Source of the DNA: Candidatus Sulfurimonas marisnigri
GTDB lineage: Bacteria > Campylobacterota > Campylobacteria > Campylobacterales > Sulfurimonadaceae
DNA length: 64,000 bases
Direction of reading: 5' to 3'
Assembly: GCF_015265475.1 (NCBI RefSeq)
Contig: NZ_CP054493.1
Coordinates: 1,612,001-1,676,000, forward strand
This document shows positions 47,032-55,587 of the stretch, in pieces. The notes beneath the pieces were generated by a model. It worked only from the letters and a program-made list of their open reading frames with translations. It did no database searches and had not been told where the DNA came from. Position numbers and translations under genes: made by a program. Position 1 is the stretch's first letter. Each line of letters starts with the position of its first letter.

Positions 47032-48879
47032 TCAAAACTCCTCTTTAGCTGTCTCTTTAGCTGACTCTATATCTTCAGAAGCAGCAGGTTTTTTTTCTAT
47101 CTTCTTAAATACTTCCTCATTATACTTTTTTTGAAGATTTGCCAAAACTCCTAAATCTTTTTGAAGTTGAGATAATTTTTCACTTTTATCTAAAACATAC
47201 GGTGTTAAAATAACAACTAAGTTAGTCTCTTCATTTGATATTGATGTAGACGAAAATAGATATTCACCTATGAGAGGGATGTCACCTAATAGTGGAATCT
47301 TATTTTTATTTTCTGTATCAAAATTTTTCACAAGTCCACCTATAATAATAGACTCACCATGACGAAGGATAGCTTGAGTTTTCACCTCTTGTTTGGAAGT
47401 AACAGGTTGTTCTCCAGTTACTGCATCTCCAAAACTATCTATATTCTCTAAAATAGTTTCTACTTCTAAAGTTACTTTATCTATAGATGAGACACGAGGT
47501 TTAATTTTCAGAGTAAGACCAACATCTTCTCTTTTAAAAGATGCTGTTGTCCCTGCAGTACCAGTTGTAGAACCAGATGAAACAGAAATAGTTTGACCAA
47601 CATATATTGATGACTCTTTATTGTTTATGCACAGAATTGATGGGTTAGATACTGACTGTGAAGCACCATTGGTTTGTAAAAAATCTATTGCAGCGCCAAG
47701 AGCGAACCCTGATGTTAGATTTTCAGGAAATGAAATTAATGCTTCTGCAGCTTTAGAGATAGAAGCCCCTCCGAAGTTTGTAGATAAAGAATAGAGTCCG
47801 CCATTAGAACTTACAGTAGCGCCATCAAATCCCCATTTTACACCCAAGTCTTCTGCTTTCTTTTTATATATATTAATTATTCTGGCTTGAACATAAACCT
47901 GGTACTTCTCTTTGTCAAGTTCATCAATAATAATTTTAATACCCTTTATAATTGCAGGTTCCCCAACTGCAATAATGGCATTTATCTCTTCACTCATTGA
48001 AACATTTGGTTTTAGTGCTGGGTCAGTATATGTCTGTTTTGAGATAATTTCAGTTAAACTGGCAAGAACTGCCTTCGCATCAGAGTTTTTAAGATTGAAT
48101 ATCTCAACACTCTTACTGACGTTTGACTCAACATCAAGCTTTTCTATTAAAGCCTCTACTTTTTTAACATTATCTTTATTGCCAACAACTATAATCCCGT
48201 TTGTATTATCATCAAGTATGATTTTAACTGTTTGAGACTCTACTTTTTCATTAAATAGTGACTTACTTATATCTATAACTCTAGCCAGAAGTTTTCTTAT
48301 TTCTGCATGCTTAATGTAAATTATTTTTACAATAGCTTCGTTATTTGTGTCAATATTTTTTATAACCTTTTTAATTGTCTCTATGTTTTTTGGATAATCA
48401 GTTATTAAAAGAATATTACTCTCTTTCATAGTCATAAGCTTAGCTGTTTTAGAGATAAGATAACGAATTTTAGCAGCTACTATATCAACATTTTCACCCT
48501 TAACCACTATGGCTTGAGTAACCATAATGGAGCCATGAAGTTTTTTATTTTGAACTTCAACTTTAACATTATATTTTGCTGCCTCCGCTGAGCGAACAAC
48601 CTCATATAAAGAGCCGTTTTGGATTAGAGTAAAGCCTTTAGACTCCAAAACAGAGACTAATATTCCCATAAGTTCATCATCATAGATAGGAGTGCTACTA
48701 ACAAAGTTGACAACTCCTGCAACATTATGATTAATTAAAATATTTTTATTTGTAATTTTTGATATTAATTTAATAAAATCATCTATTGCTAAATTGGAAA
48801 AGTTAACATTAACCTGTTCTCTTGCACTTAAAACAAACACTAAACTAAGTGTTAAAAATATAAATCTAATTAATCTCAT
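47032..48879 (-). CDS. gspD: Type II secretion secretin GspD
   Basis: Outer-membrane secretin channel, 615 residues with signal peptide (to about 19). There is an N0 domain ('VNVNFSNLAIDDFIKLI'), three N1-N3 repeats ('IVVKGENVDIVAAKIRYLI', 'VKIIYIKHAEIRKLLARVI', 'EIFNLKNSDAKAVLASLTEII'), and the secretin core with 'VSNPSILCINNKESSIYVG' and 'GESIIIGGLVKN'. The C-terminal 50 residues are charged and probably not an S domain. It overlaps the gspC-like gene by 14 bases. Confidence 0.93.
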   Translation of the reverse strand: MRLIRFIFLTLSLVFVLSAREQVNVNFSNLAIDDFIKLISKITNKNILINHNVAGVVNFVSSTPIYDDELMGILVSVLESKGFTLIQNGSLYEVVRSAEAAKYNVKVEVQNKKLHGSIMVTQAIVVKGENVDIVAAKIRYLISKTAKLMTMKESNILLITDYPKNIETIKKVIKNIDTNNEAIVKIIYIKHAEIRKLLARVIDISKSLFNEKVESQTVKIILDDNTNGIIVVGNKDNVKKVEALIEKLDVESNVSKSVEIFNLKNSDAKAVLASLTEIISKQTYTDPALKPNVSMSEEINAIIAVGEPAIIKGIKIIIDELDKEKYQVYVQARIINIYKKKAEDLGVKWGFDGATVSSNGGLYSLSTNFGGASISKAAEALISFPENLTSGFALGAAIDFLQTNGASQSVSNPSILCINNKESSIYVGQTISVSSGSTTGTAGTTASFKREDVGLTLKIKPRVSSIDKVTLEVETILENIDSFGDAVTGEQPVTSKQEVKTQAILRHGESIIIGGLVKNFDTENKNKIPLLGDIPLIGEYLFSSTSISNEETNLVVILTPYVLDKSEKLSQLQKDLGVLANLQKKYNEEVFKKIEKKPAASEDIESAKETAKEEF

Positions 48880-49678
48880 ATACTAACTCCATCTCTTGAT
48901 TGTTTCTTATTACCACTATTTGTATCATGTCTAGTTTATCTATATTTTTATAAATATCTAATGCATCTCTATATGACTTGAGTCTAATATTATTTGCTTT
49001 TATAATTAAATCATTCACTTTTAGCCCTAGTGAAGCAAACTTAGATTTGTTATTTATCTTCGTAACTTTAAAGCCTTTGATATTTTTGCCATCTTTTACC
49101 TCAGTTATAGAGATATTTTTCCATATCTCTTTTGGATTTTTTGCATATAAAGATATCTCTTTGCGAGTCAGTTCTATTTTGCTGTCAGATCCACCATCGA
49201 CCTTAATCTTTGTAACATACGAAGAACTTTTCCCATTTTGTTGTTCAAGATAAAGAACATAATCTTTACCATCTTTCTGAAATATTGCACTCAATGAAGC
49301 AATTGATTTTAGAATATATCCATTATAGAGTTCTCCTACAGCAACAATATCTGTTTTACTAGGATTTACTTTTAAAGCTATAATTATAAAACCACTGTTT
49401 TTTGTTCCATATAGACCATTTAAAATCATATCAGTTATATTTGTGCCCACATCTTCAATATTAGCAGTCGCACTCATATTTTCTCTTTTTTTGCGTTGTA
49501 TCATATTTTTAAAATCTACTCTTTGATATTTGGGTTGAAAATTCTCTTTTACACTAAGTTCAACTCCTTCGTTTGGCAGATACCACAAAACTACAAGTGA
49601 CAAAGATTTTGCCAGGACAAGTAAAATTAAAACATTTGTTAATAGTGAAATAATGGCAGAGTTAGATATGTTTCTCAT
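48866..49678 (-). CDS. gspC: Type II secretion protein GspC-like (PDZ)
   Basis: A 270-residue inner-membrane protein: N-terminal helix (about 8-32), a homology region of strands around 95-140 ('SGFIIIALKVNPSKTDIVAVGELY') and a C-terminal PDZ domain from about 195 ('KNIKGFKVTKINNKSKFASLGLKVNDLIIKANN'). GspC couples the inner-membrane platform to the secretin and may help choose substrates. It lies directly upstream of gspD, as in most type II loci. Confidence 0.85.
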   Translation of the reverse strand: MRNISNSAIISLLTNVLILLVLAKSLSLVVLWYLPNEGVELSVKENFQPKYQRVDFKNMIQRKKRENMSATANIEDVGTNITDMILNGLYGTKNSGFIIIALKVNPSKTDIVAVGELYNGYILKSIASLSAIFQKDGKDYVLYLEQQNGKSSSYVTKIKVDGGSDSKIELTRKEISLYAKNPKEIWKNISITEVKDGKNIKGFKVTKINNKSKFASLGLKVNDLIIKANNIRLKSYRDALDIYKNIDKLDMIQIVVIRNNQEMELVYEIN

Positions 49679-50192
49679 ATATATACTCCCCGTTTTCAGA
49701 TTTTTTCAGATTCTTCAGTGTATTCTTGTAATCTTTCAACATTATTTTTGAAGGTTTTAAATTCAAATGAAATACTCTGTCAATAATATTAAAATAAGAA
49801 TCCACTTCTCCAAATTCCCCAACACTCACAGCTTTAATATTTAAAGGGTCAAAAATTGAGTATTTAATATTAACACTCTTTACATGTAGAGGCAAGAAAG
49901 ATGTAGCAACTGGGGAGAGTGTAATACCTTTGAAGTCTATAGTGTTATAAACAGTAAATAGATTTATTTCAATATTAGATATAGTAGCGCTATCGACAGT
50001 TTTAACCGATACTACGGCATCTTTTATACTTAAGCCAAAGCCGTTGTCTTTTACATCCTCTTTGCTTACTATTACAGAGTAGGAGTTTAGTTTTTGTTCT
50101 AAATAGTAATAAACGCTAACTTTTGGTGTAAAATACATTATTGCCAGAGTAAAAAACAAAAAATAAGCAAAAAACCTTCCTATCTTTACCAT
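49662..50192 (-). CDS. Type II secretion protein, GspN-like
   Basis: A 176-residue protein with one N-terminal helix (about 8-22, perhaps a signal anchor) and a beta-rich periplasmic domain ('GFGLSIKDAVVSVKTVDSATISNIEINLF' pattern). Size, topology and position between the gspM-like and gspC genes resemble GspN, an optional subunit of unknown exact function. Sequence similarity is too low to be certain from reading. It overlaps both neighbours (7 and 17 bases). Confidence 0.55.
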   Translation of the reverse strand: MVKIGRFFAYFLFFTLAIMYFTPKVSVYYYLEQKLNSYSVIVSKEDVKDNGFGLSIKDAVVSVKTVDSATISNIEINLFTVYNTIDFKGITLSPVATSFLPLHVKSVNIKYSIFDPLNIKAVSVGEFGEVDSYFNIIDRVFHLNLKPSKIMLKDYKNTLKNLKKSENGEYIYEKHI

Positions 50193-50587
50193 TTTATCTC
50201 CATTTTAAAGCTTGCTTTGTCATCACTTAATTTTTTTATCTGCAGTGAATCAATATTGTAAGAACTGTTGAGAATTTTACTCATAAGTAAATTTAAAGAA
50301 TTTATATCTATAGATTTTGAACTAATATTTACAGATGAGGCCTTAAAAGTCTCACTTATAGATTTTGACTTAAGAGCTGGTAGTTTTAAAATAGATTTTA
50401 ATGATTTTTTTACTTTTTCTCCATACACATCTTTTAATGCACTAAGCTCAGTTGCTATTGTTTCAGTAGTTTTATAGATCTCCTGAGTCTCATTAAACTC
50501 TATTTTGCCTGAATTTAGTTTGAGTGTGGCAAGAACTAAAATCATTACTAGTAATACTAGAATATATATTGGATTTATGCGATTCAT
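50186..50587 (-). CDS. Type II secretion protein, GspM-like
   Basis: A 133-residue protein with one N-terminal helix (7-25), a coiled-coil-prone stretch (30-65) and a small C-terminal alpha/beta domain ('SKSIDINSLNLLMSKILNSSYNIDSLQIKKL'), the topology of GspM, which pairs with GspL in the inner-membrane platform. It follows the gspL gene with a four-base overlap. The assignment rests on topology and gene order. Confidence 0.65.
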   Translation of the reverse strand: MNRINPIYILVLLVMILVLATLKLNSGKIEFNETQEIYKTTETIATELSALKDVYGEKVKKSLKSILKLPALKSKSISETFKASSVNISSKSIDINSLNLLMSKILNSSYNIDSLQIKKLSDDKASFKMEIKW

Positions 50588-51513
50588 AGAGCTATCTCCA
50601 AATGTAAAACTCCATTGACATAAGTTGACTTAAACATTACATTTTTTGCTTCTAAAGAAGAAGTTATATGTGAAAAAGCCTTCTCTTTAGTACCGCTAAA
50701 GTTCACAACCATTACTCTCTCTTTTAAACTTATAAGTGTTATATATTCATTTTGCTTTAATTTAAGTGAGAGTAGATAAGATATATATTTTCTAATACTA
50801 GTCTGTTTCATGTGTATTGCTTTATATTTTTTCAACATTGCTGTGTTTTGAAACATTGTAGGTTGAAGACCGTTTTTAGAAAAAAGCTCATCTTTTAACT
50901 CTAAAATATTATCTGCTTTTTGAGCCGTAATAAACAATTCACTAAAAACAATTAAAATTAAAACAACTAAAACAGCTCCTATATTATAGAAATTTTTAAT
51001 ATCTACAATATGCCCAAACTGTTGCAGTGAGACTTTATGCTTAGATAGAACTACAGAACTTAAATCTAATTCACCTTTTTCTTCTACCCAGCAACATGGA
51101 ACTAAAACAAGAATATCATCTTTTATATAAATACTTTGACTCTCATTGATTTTAACTGCTCCATCTATCGATAATAGTTCACTTTGAGCAAAGTAAACAT
51201 TTACTACCTCAGCTATAGATATATTCTTTTTAGCTATTACGTCAAGTATATTTTTATCTTCATAGGCAAAAACAAAAAATTCTGATCCCGTAGAACCCTC
51301 ATAGGCACTATAACTATATTTACCATCAGGCAAAGTCTCTTCAAAGATTGAAGGTAGAAGTTTTTTAACCTCCCTCACACTATTTACAGGTAAAATCATT
51401 TTTTTTACCCAGTATAGGGAGGGTGATAAAATTATATTTACACGACCATCTAGGGTCTCAATATCAGAATTTGGATCTAAAAAGATAGTTTTATACTTTT
51501 TATTAAATATCAT
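50584..51513 (-). CDS. gspL: Type II secretion protein GspL-like
   Basis: A 309-residue bitopic protein. The N-terminal cytoplasmic part (to about 175) has the actin-like PilM/GspL fold that binds GspE. One helix at about 187-206 ('FYNIGAVLVVLILIVFSELFI') is followed by a periplasmic ferredoxin-like domain. I start at ATG 51513; the frame is open to a TTG at 51555, but that would overlap gspK more and add a hydrophobic stub not expected on a cytoplasmic domain. Confidence 0.75.
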   Translation of the reverse strand: MIFNKKYKTIFLDPNSDIETLDGRVNIILSPSLYWVKKMILPVNSVREVKKLLPSIFEETLPDGKYSYSAYEGSTGSEFFVFAYEDKNILDVIAKKNISIAEVVNVYFAQSELLSIDGAVKINESQSIYIKDDILVLVPCCWVEEKGELDLSSVVLSKHKVSLQQFGHIVDIKNFYNIGAVLVVLILIVFSELFITAQKADNILELKDELFSKNGLQPTMFQNTAMLKKYKAIHMKQTSIRKYISYLLSLKLKQNEYITLISLKERVMVVNFSGTKEKAFSHITSSLEAKNVMFKSTYVNGVLHLEIAL

Positions 51514-52423
51514 AATTAAAATTAGACCCTTTTTTAGTTTTAATATTATACTCAAATCTTATGTTAGCTCGTTTATTATTTTGCAAAATTTCCACTCTAA
51601 CATCTATATATGGCTCAAAATAACTTGGATTAAATCTTTCAAGCATCTCTTTCTCATCTTCTTGCAAGTCAATATCTTCAATTTTATTCCAATAGCCTCT
51701 GTCAACTGCTATTGTTTTAGCTCTCTCTTTTGTACATCCTAGCATCAACTCCCACACATCAGCTGTTGCATAGTTTAAATCAATTATTGTACTTCTATCA
51801 CTGCTAAAATAAAATAGATTCTCAAAGTTAATATTTTTTAAACTATTCTCTTGAATTGCTTGCATATAAAAACTATTTAATTCATCTAAATGCTTACTTG
51901 ATGCTATATAATCTCTAAAAAGATAAGGTTTTTCATTGAAGATTTCCGTATTATATGAAAAGTCTTCTTTAACGCCACTCATGCTATCCAATAAGATATC
52001 TACATATATATTATCTACCATATTTTCGCTCATGTATTCTCGCAATGCTTGAACTCTTGGAGAGTCTACCTGAGTACTATTGCCGTCTGCTAGTGTATTT
52101 GGGTTAAACCTTGACCTTGCACTGCTAAACTCAAGATTAATCTTTAAGCCTGAACTCTCAAATGGAATAAAACTGCTTTGTGATAAAAATGTAAAAAGAG
52201 CCTCTTGCGACTTCTCTCCTACTATTGACTCCAACTCTTTAGAGTTTTTAAGCATTGTTAAAACATCGTCTATAATTACAGATGTCTGAATCATGAAATT
52301 TTCACTATTTACCTCAATGGAAGCTTCATTAACATATTTTAGACCAACTCCAATACTTACAGTTATTGCCATTATGAAAAACAGTGTTGTTATTAGTGCA
52401 ATTGCTTTTCTACATGTAGACAT
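51503..52423 (-). CDS. gspK: Type II secretion minor pseudopilin GspK
   Basis: A 306-residue protein, the large minor pseudopilin that caps the pseudopilus. The N-terminus 'MSTCRKAIALITTLFFIMAI' has a short basic leader and a hydrophobic stretch without Glu at +5, as expected for GspK. The large domain includes 'SRFNPNTLADGNSTQ' (the calcium/N-rich region) and a helix-hairpin-helix-like segment 'IDLNYATADVWELMLGCTKERAKTIAVDRG', both typical of the family. Confidence 0.85.
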   Translation of the reverse strand: MSTCRKAIALITTLFFIMAITVSIGVGLKYVNEASIEVNSENFMIQTSVIIDDVLTMLKNSKELESIVGEKSQEALFTFLSQSSFIPFESSGLKINLEFSSARSRFNPNTLADGNSTQVDSPRVQALREYMSENMVDNIYVDILLDSMSGVKEDFSYNTEIFNEKPYLFRDYIASSKHLDELNSFYMQAIQENSLKNINFENLFYFSSDRSTIIDLNYATADVWELMLGCTKERAKTIAVDRGYWNKIEDIDLQEDEKEMLERFNPSYFEPYIDVRVEILQNNKRANIRFEYNIKTKKGSNFNYDI

Positions 52424-52426
52424 TTA

Positions 52427-53641
52427 TCAACCAACACTCATAGAAAAAATAGGCAATAACATCGCCGCAACAATAAAACCTATACTGCCTCCAACAAATA
52501 ACATAAGCACAGGTTCTAGCAGTGTTAACAGCATACTTATCTTGTCTCGGTTCTCTTCAAAATAGAGCTCTGAGATATTTGTCAATACATGTTCAAGCTG
52601 TGATGTCTCTTCACCTAGAGCAATAGACTGCATAAAAGAATAGTCTATTTTAATACTTGAGTGATTTAAAGCATTTGAAAGCAGTTTTCCTTCAACCACT
52701 TTTTTAGCAGAAGTTACAAAAAGATCTCTCAACACAAGGTTATTTAAGATATTTGCACTAAGGCTTATTGTTTGAACAAAAGGAACACCAGAACGAACTA
52801 AAAGTGAAGCGATATAAGAAAACCTTGCCAATTCACTTTTTTGCGTGATTGTCCCAAATAGTGGTAATTTAAGTATAAGCTTATGTACGCCATATGAAAA
52901 AGCATAACTCTTGTTCATAAGTAGCATAAACATAAATATAAATACAGCTATTAATATTAAAATAGTTGTAAAATTGTCATTAAAAAAATCACCCATAGCT
53001 ATAACAACCTGTGTAGCTTTCGGAAGCTCTTGGTCCATACTCTCAAATATACCAGTAATCTGTGGGACAACAAAAGCCAACATAAATGATATCATAAGCA
53101 GTGAAATTCCAATCATAAAAGATGGGTAGGCAAAAGCAGCTTTTATCTCTTTTTTCATTTTATCTTGTTCTTTTAAAAACCGTGACAATTCTAAAAGCAC
53201 TTCATCTAGAATTCCACCATTTTCACTTACTTTTATAGAGTGCTTAAAAAATTCTGGCAATATTACAACATTCTGTGACTCTAGTGCCGTATAGAAATCT
53301 TGTCCCTCGTCTAAGTGAGTTGAAACTGTGTTTAAAAACAGTTTCATTTTTTTATTGTTCTCATAGTGTGTTTGTACAATTTTAAGCGCTGAAACAATGC
53401 TGATTCCTGAGCGAATATACATGGCTAGCTCACGAGAGAGTGAAGACAACTCTTTTACGGGGATTTTATACTTGCGAGAGAAGTCAAAGTTTTCATAAAA
53501 AGCTGGAGTATCTTCATAAATATCATAGTAAATAATTTTTTTAGCTCTTAACTTATTTTTTGCTTCTTCTAGGGATGCAGTTTCTACTCTTTCCCTAACT
53601 TTTTTGCCATTAGAGTCTATCCCTTTATATTTAACAATCAT
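52427..53641 (-). CDS. gspF: Type II secretion platform protein GspF
   Basis: Inner-membrane platform protein of 404 residues with two T2SSF domains and three helices (about 170-190, 220-240, 375-397). Visible family segments are 'LSRELAMYIRSGISIVSALK', 'ENGGILDEVLLELSRFLKEQ' and 'LARFSYIASLLVRSGVPFVQ'. It converts ATPase motion to pseudopilus growth. It overlaps the gspH-like gene by four bases and precedes gspK by three. Confidence 0.92.
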   Translation of the reverse strand: MIVKYKGIDSNGKKVRERVETASLEEAKNKLRAKKIIYYDIYEDTPAFYENFDFSRKYKIPVKELSSLSRELAMYIRSGISIVSALKIVQTHYENNKKMKLFLNTVSTHLDEGQDFYTALESQNVVILPEFFKHSIKVSENGGILDEVLLELSRFLKEQDKMKKEIKAAFAYPSFMIGISLLMISFMLAFVVPQITGIFESMDQELPKATQVVIAMGDFFNDNFTTILILIAVFIFMFMLLMNKSYAFSYGVHKLILKLPLFGTITQKSELARFSYIASLLVRSGVPFVQTISLSANILNNLVLRDLFVTSAKKVVEGKLLSNALNHSSIKIDYSFMQSIALGEETSQLEHVLTNISELYFEENRDKISMLLTLLEPVLMLFVGGSIGFIVAAMLLPIFSMSVG

Positions 53642-54240
53642 CTCAAAACCTCCTGAGTCAAACTCTCTTTAGATTTAGCCATTTCTTGGAGCGAACTATA
53701 GACAGTTGATGAACTTAAGTGTGTTGAGAAATCATAAACTCTCTCTTTGAATTCTACTATCACTTGGTCACCTACCCCTTTTTTGTCAACACTATATGAG
53801 AAGCATACATTCTCTTGCACATTTTCACTGTTAAAATGTACTTTTTGACTTTGTTCCTGTATACCTGTGTAAAAATCATATCTATAGACTCTAATGGAAT
53901 CATCTATAATATCATCAAAGGCACTTGTTGAATTATACTCTTTAGAATCAACTAATACACTACATCTCATACAATTATCAAGACACAAGAGTTCAACACT
54001 TTTAGTATGTGGGATACTGTACAAATACTCTTTTAAATTTTTCAAGCTAACTTCGGTGTTTGAACCTTTTAGGTTTTGAAAATTTGACACAGACAAAGTA
54101 TAAACAACTCCCATTATCACAACAACAATTATAAGTTCTATGAGTGAGAAGGCCCTTCTGTTTTTCTCTTTTTTATAGAGCAAAGCCCCATAAAAATTCC
54201 TCTCACTAAAGCTTTGCCTTTGGCAAGAAAAGAGATTCAA
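53638..54240 (-). CDS. gspH: Type II secretion pseudopilin (GspH-like)
   Basis: A pseudopilin with the processing site 'KNRRA' before 'FSLIELIIVVVIMGVVYTL' (Glu at +5). From TTG 54240 it is 200 residues with an unusually long 28-residue leader; an in-frame TTG at 54183 would give an 11-residue leader, closer to the norm, though neither has a strong Shine-Dalgarno. The C-terminal domain carries two close cysteines ('LLCLDNCMRCSVLV' region, three in all). GspH identity follows from its place next to gspG. Confidence 0.7.
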   Translation of the reverse strand: MNLFSCQRQSFSERNFYGALLYKKEKNRRAFSLIELIIVVVIMGVVYTLSVSNFQNLKGSNTEVSLKNLKEYLYSIPHTKSVELLCLDNCMRCSVLVDSKEYNSTSAFDDIIDDSIRVYRYDFYTGIQEQSQKVHFNSENVQENVCFSYSVDKKGVGDQVIVEFKERVYDFSTHLSSSTVYSSLQEMAKSKESLTQEVLR

Positions 54241-54242
54241 GT

Positions 54243-54674
54243 TTATTTACACTCACTCATTTTTATATCAACTGCCCCTTCTTTTCCGCCCTCTTTTCTA
54301 TCTGCACCCAAAGATATAAGTTCTACGCTTCCATTATCATTTACATAGATAAATTCACTTCCCCATGAGTCTTTTGGCATTTTCGAATCTTTAAAATAGC
54401 CACTTGTTGAATAGTTTACATACTTATCTGCATCCGGATTTGACACCAAAGCATTAAGTCCCTCTTCCGTTGATGGATAAACACTGTTGTTTATTTTAAA
54501 CATATCTAAAGCACCATTATAAATGCTCTTCATCTGAACACAAACTAAGTTTCTTTTAGCCTCTTCCCCTTTACCCGTAAGATTAGGCATAACCATCGCT
54601 GCTAAAAGTCCTAAAATAACTATAACTATCATTAACTCTATGAGTGAAAACGCTTTTCTTGCTTTTTGTTGCAT
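54243..54674 (-). CDS. gspG: Type II secretion major pseudopilin GspG
   Basis: The 143-residue main subunit of the pseudopilus. Leader 'MQQKARKA', then 'FSLIELMIVIVILGLLAAMVMPNL', followed by the GspG-type C-terminus 'YPSTEEGLNALV' and 'DSWGSEFIYVN', which includes the calcium-site region. The residue before the cleavage site is Ala, not Gly. It is the first gene of the gsp operon, with AAAAGG before the ATG and a TATAAT about 30 bases upstream. Confidence 0.93.
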   Translation of the reverse strand: MQQKARKAFSLIELMIVIVILGLLAAMVMPNLTGKGEEAKRNLVCVQMKSIYNGALDMFKINNSVYPSTEEGLNALVSNPDADKYVNYSTSGYFKDSKMPKDSWGSEFIYVNDNGSVELISLGADRKEGGKEGAVDIKMSECK

Positions 54675-54703
54675 AACAATACCTTTTAAGTTTTTAACTG
54701 CTT

Positions 54704-54709
54704 ATTATA
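54704..54709 (-). promoter_or_regulatory. -10 box of the gsp operon
   Basis: A perfect TATAAT on the minus strand, 29 bases upstream of the gspG ATG, in the divergent region shared with the outer-membrane protein gene. It probably drives the whole 12-gene gspG-to-gspJ run, as no other gap in it exceeds three bases. Confidence 0.5.
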
Positions 54710-54750
54710 GTGAAATTTTTTAATTAATTGATTACAATAAAAATTATGTA

Positions 54751-54756
54751 TATAAT
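54751..54756 (+). promoter_or_regulatory. -10 box of the outer-membrane protein gene at 54776
   Basis: TATAAT on the plus strand, 19 bases before the ATG, with AAAGGA as ribosome-binding site between. Divergent from the gsp operon promoter about 45 bases away. Confidence 0.45.
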
Positions 54757-54775
54757 TACTGCTTAAAGGATTTAT

Positions 54776-55573
54776 ATGCGTAATATTATTGTTTTTGCAT
54801 TATTGGCAAACATACTTCAAGCTGAAACATTTCAAAACAGGCTGGAACTCGGGCTTAAAACGACAGCTTATGATTATACTGAGCGTAACTTGCAAGGTGA
54901 AATAATTGACACAGAAAACTCAAAAATTTCTGAAATTAACGGTATTTATGGAAGTTTAGATTATTTATTTAATGAATATAGTGAAAACAATTACGACGTG
55001 GCTTACTATTTTAATATTTTTGGAAGTGCTCAATACGGAGATACAGACTATGTAGGCTCACTTTTAAACTCTAATCTTCCTTACGGCTCACATACATCGA
55101 GCACTTTAAACACTTTTTACGAATTTCAGACAAATCTAAAACGCTTACACCAATATGACAACAGTTCGCTTTATTTTACTCTTGGACTAGGTTACAAAGT
55201 ATGGGAGAGGGAGCTCTCTTCTACTCAACTCGAAACATACTATTATCCTTTTACGCAGGTCTCAATTGGTGTGGAGACAAAAATATATAATAATCTACAT
55301 GTAGGTCTAGAACTGAGCGGACAATTAGCATTTGACGCAAAAATGGATGCCCTCAACGAGACCTTTAATTTAGGAAGAGTTTATAGTTATAAAATTGTAG
55401 CTCCGATTAAAATACCTATGTATGAGAAGATTAATTTTACAGCAAAACTTGAGTATGAGTATGCCAATTTTGAAAAATCTGATTTTGTACAGATTGGAAA
55501 TTTTACTTACTACGAACCAGACAGCGAACAAAAAAACTGGAATTTATATGCGGGAGTTGAGTTTTTATTTTAA
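54776..55573 (+). CDS. Outer-membrane beta-barrel hypothetical protein
   Basis: A 265-residue protein with signal peptide ('NIIVFALLANILQA') and a mature part made of alternating strands with aromatic ends, finishing 'WNLYAGVEFLF', a typical outer-membrane C-terminus ending in Phe. It resembles small autotransporter-free barrels but I recognise no family. It is divergent from gspG, so it could be regulated with the secretion system or be a cargo or accessory; this is inference. Confidence 0.6.
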   Translation: MRNIIVFALLANILQAETFQNRLELGLKTTAYDYTERNLQGEIIDTENSKISEINGIYGSLDYLFNEYSENNYDVAYYFNIFGSAQYGDTDYVGSLLNSNLPYGSHTSSTLNTFYEFQTNLKRLHQYDNSSLYFTLGLGYKVWERELSSTQLETYYYPFTQVSIGVETKIYNNLHVGLELSGQLAFDAKMDALNETFNLGRVYSYKIVAPIKIPMYEKINFTAKLEYEYANFEKSDFVQIGNFTYYEPDSEQKNWNLYAGVEFLF

Positions 55574-55587
55574 AATCGACAACTAAG

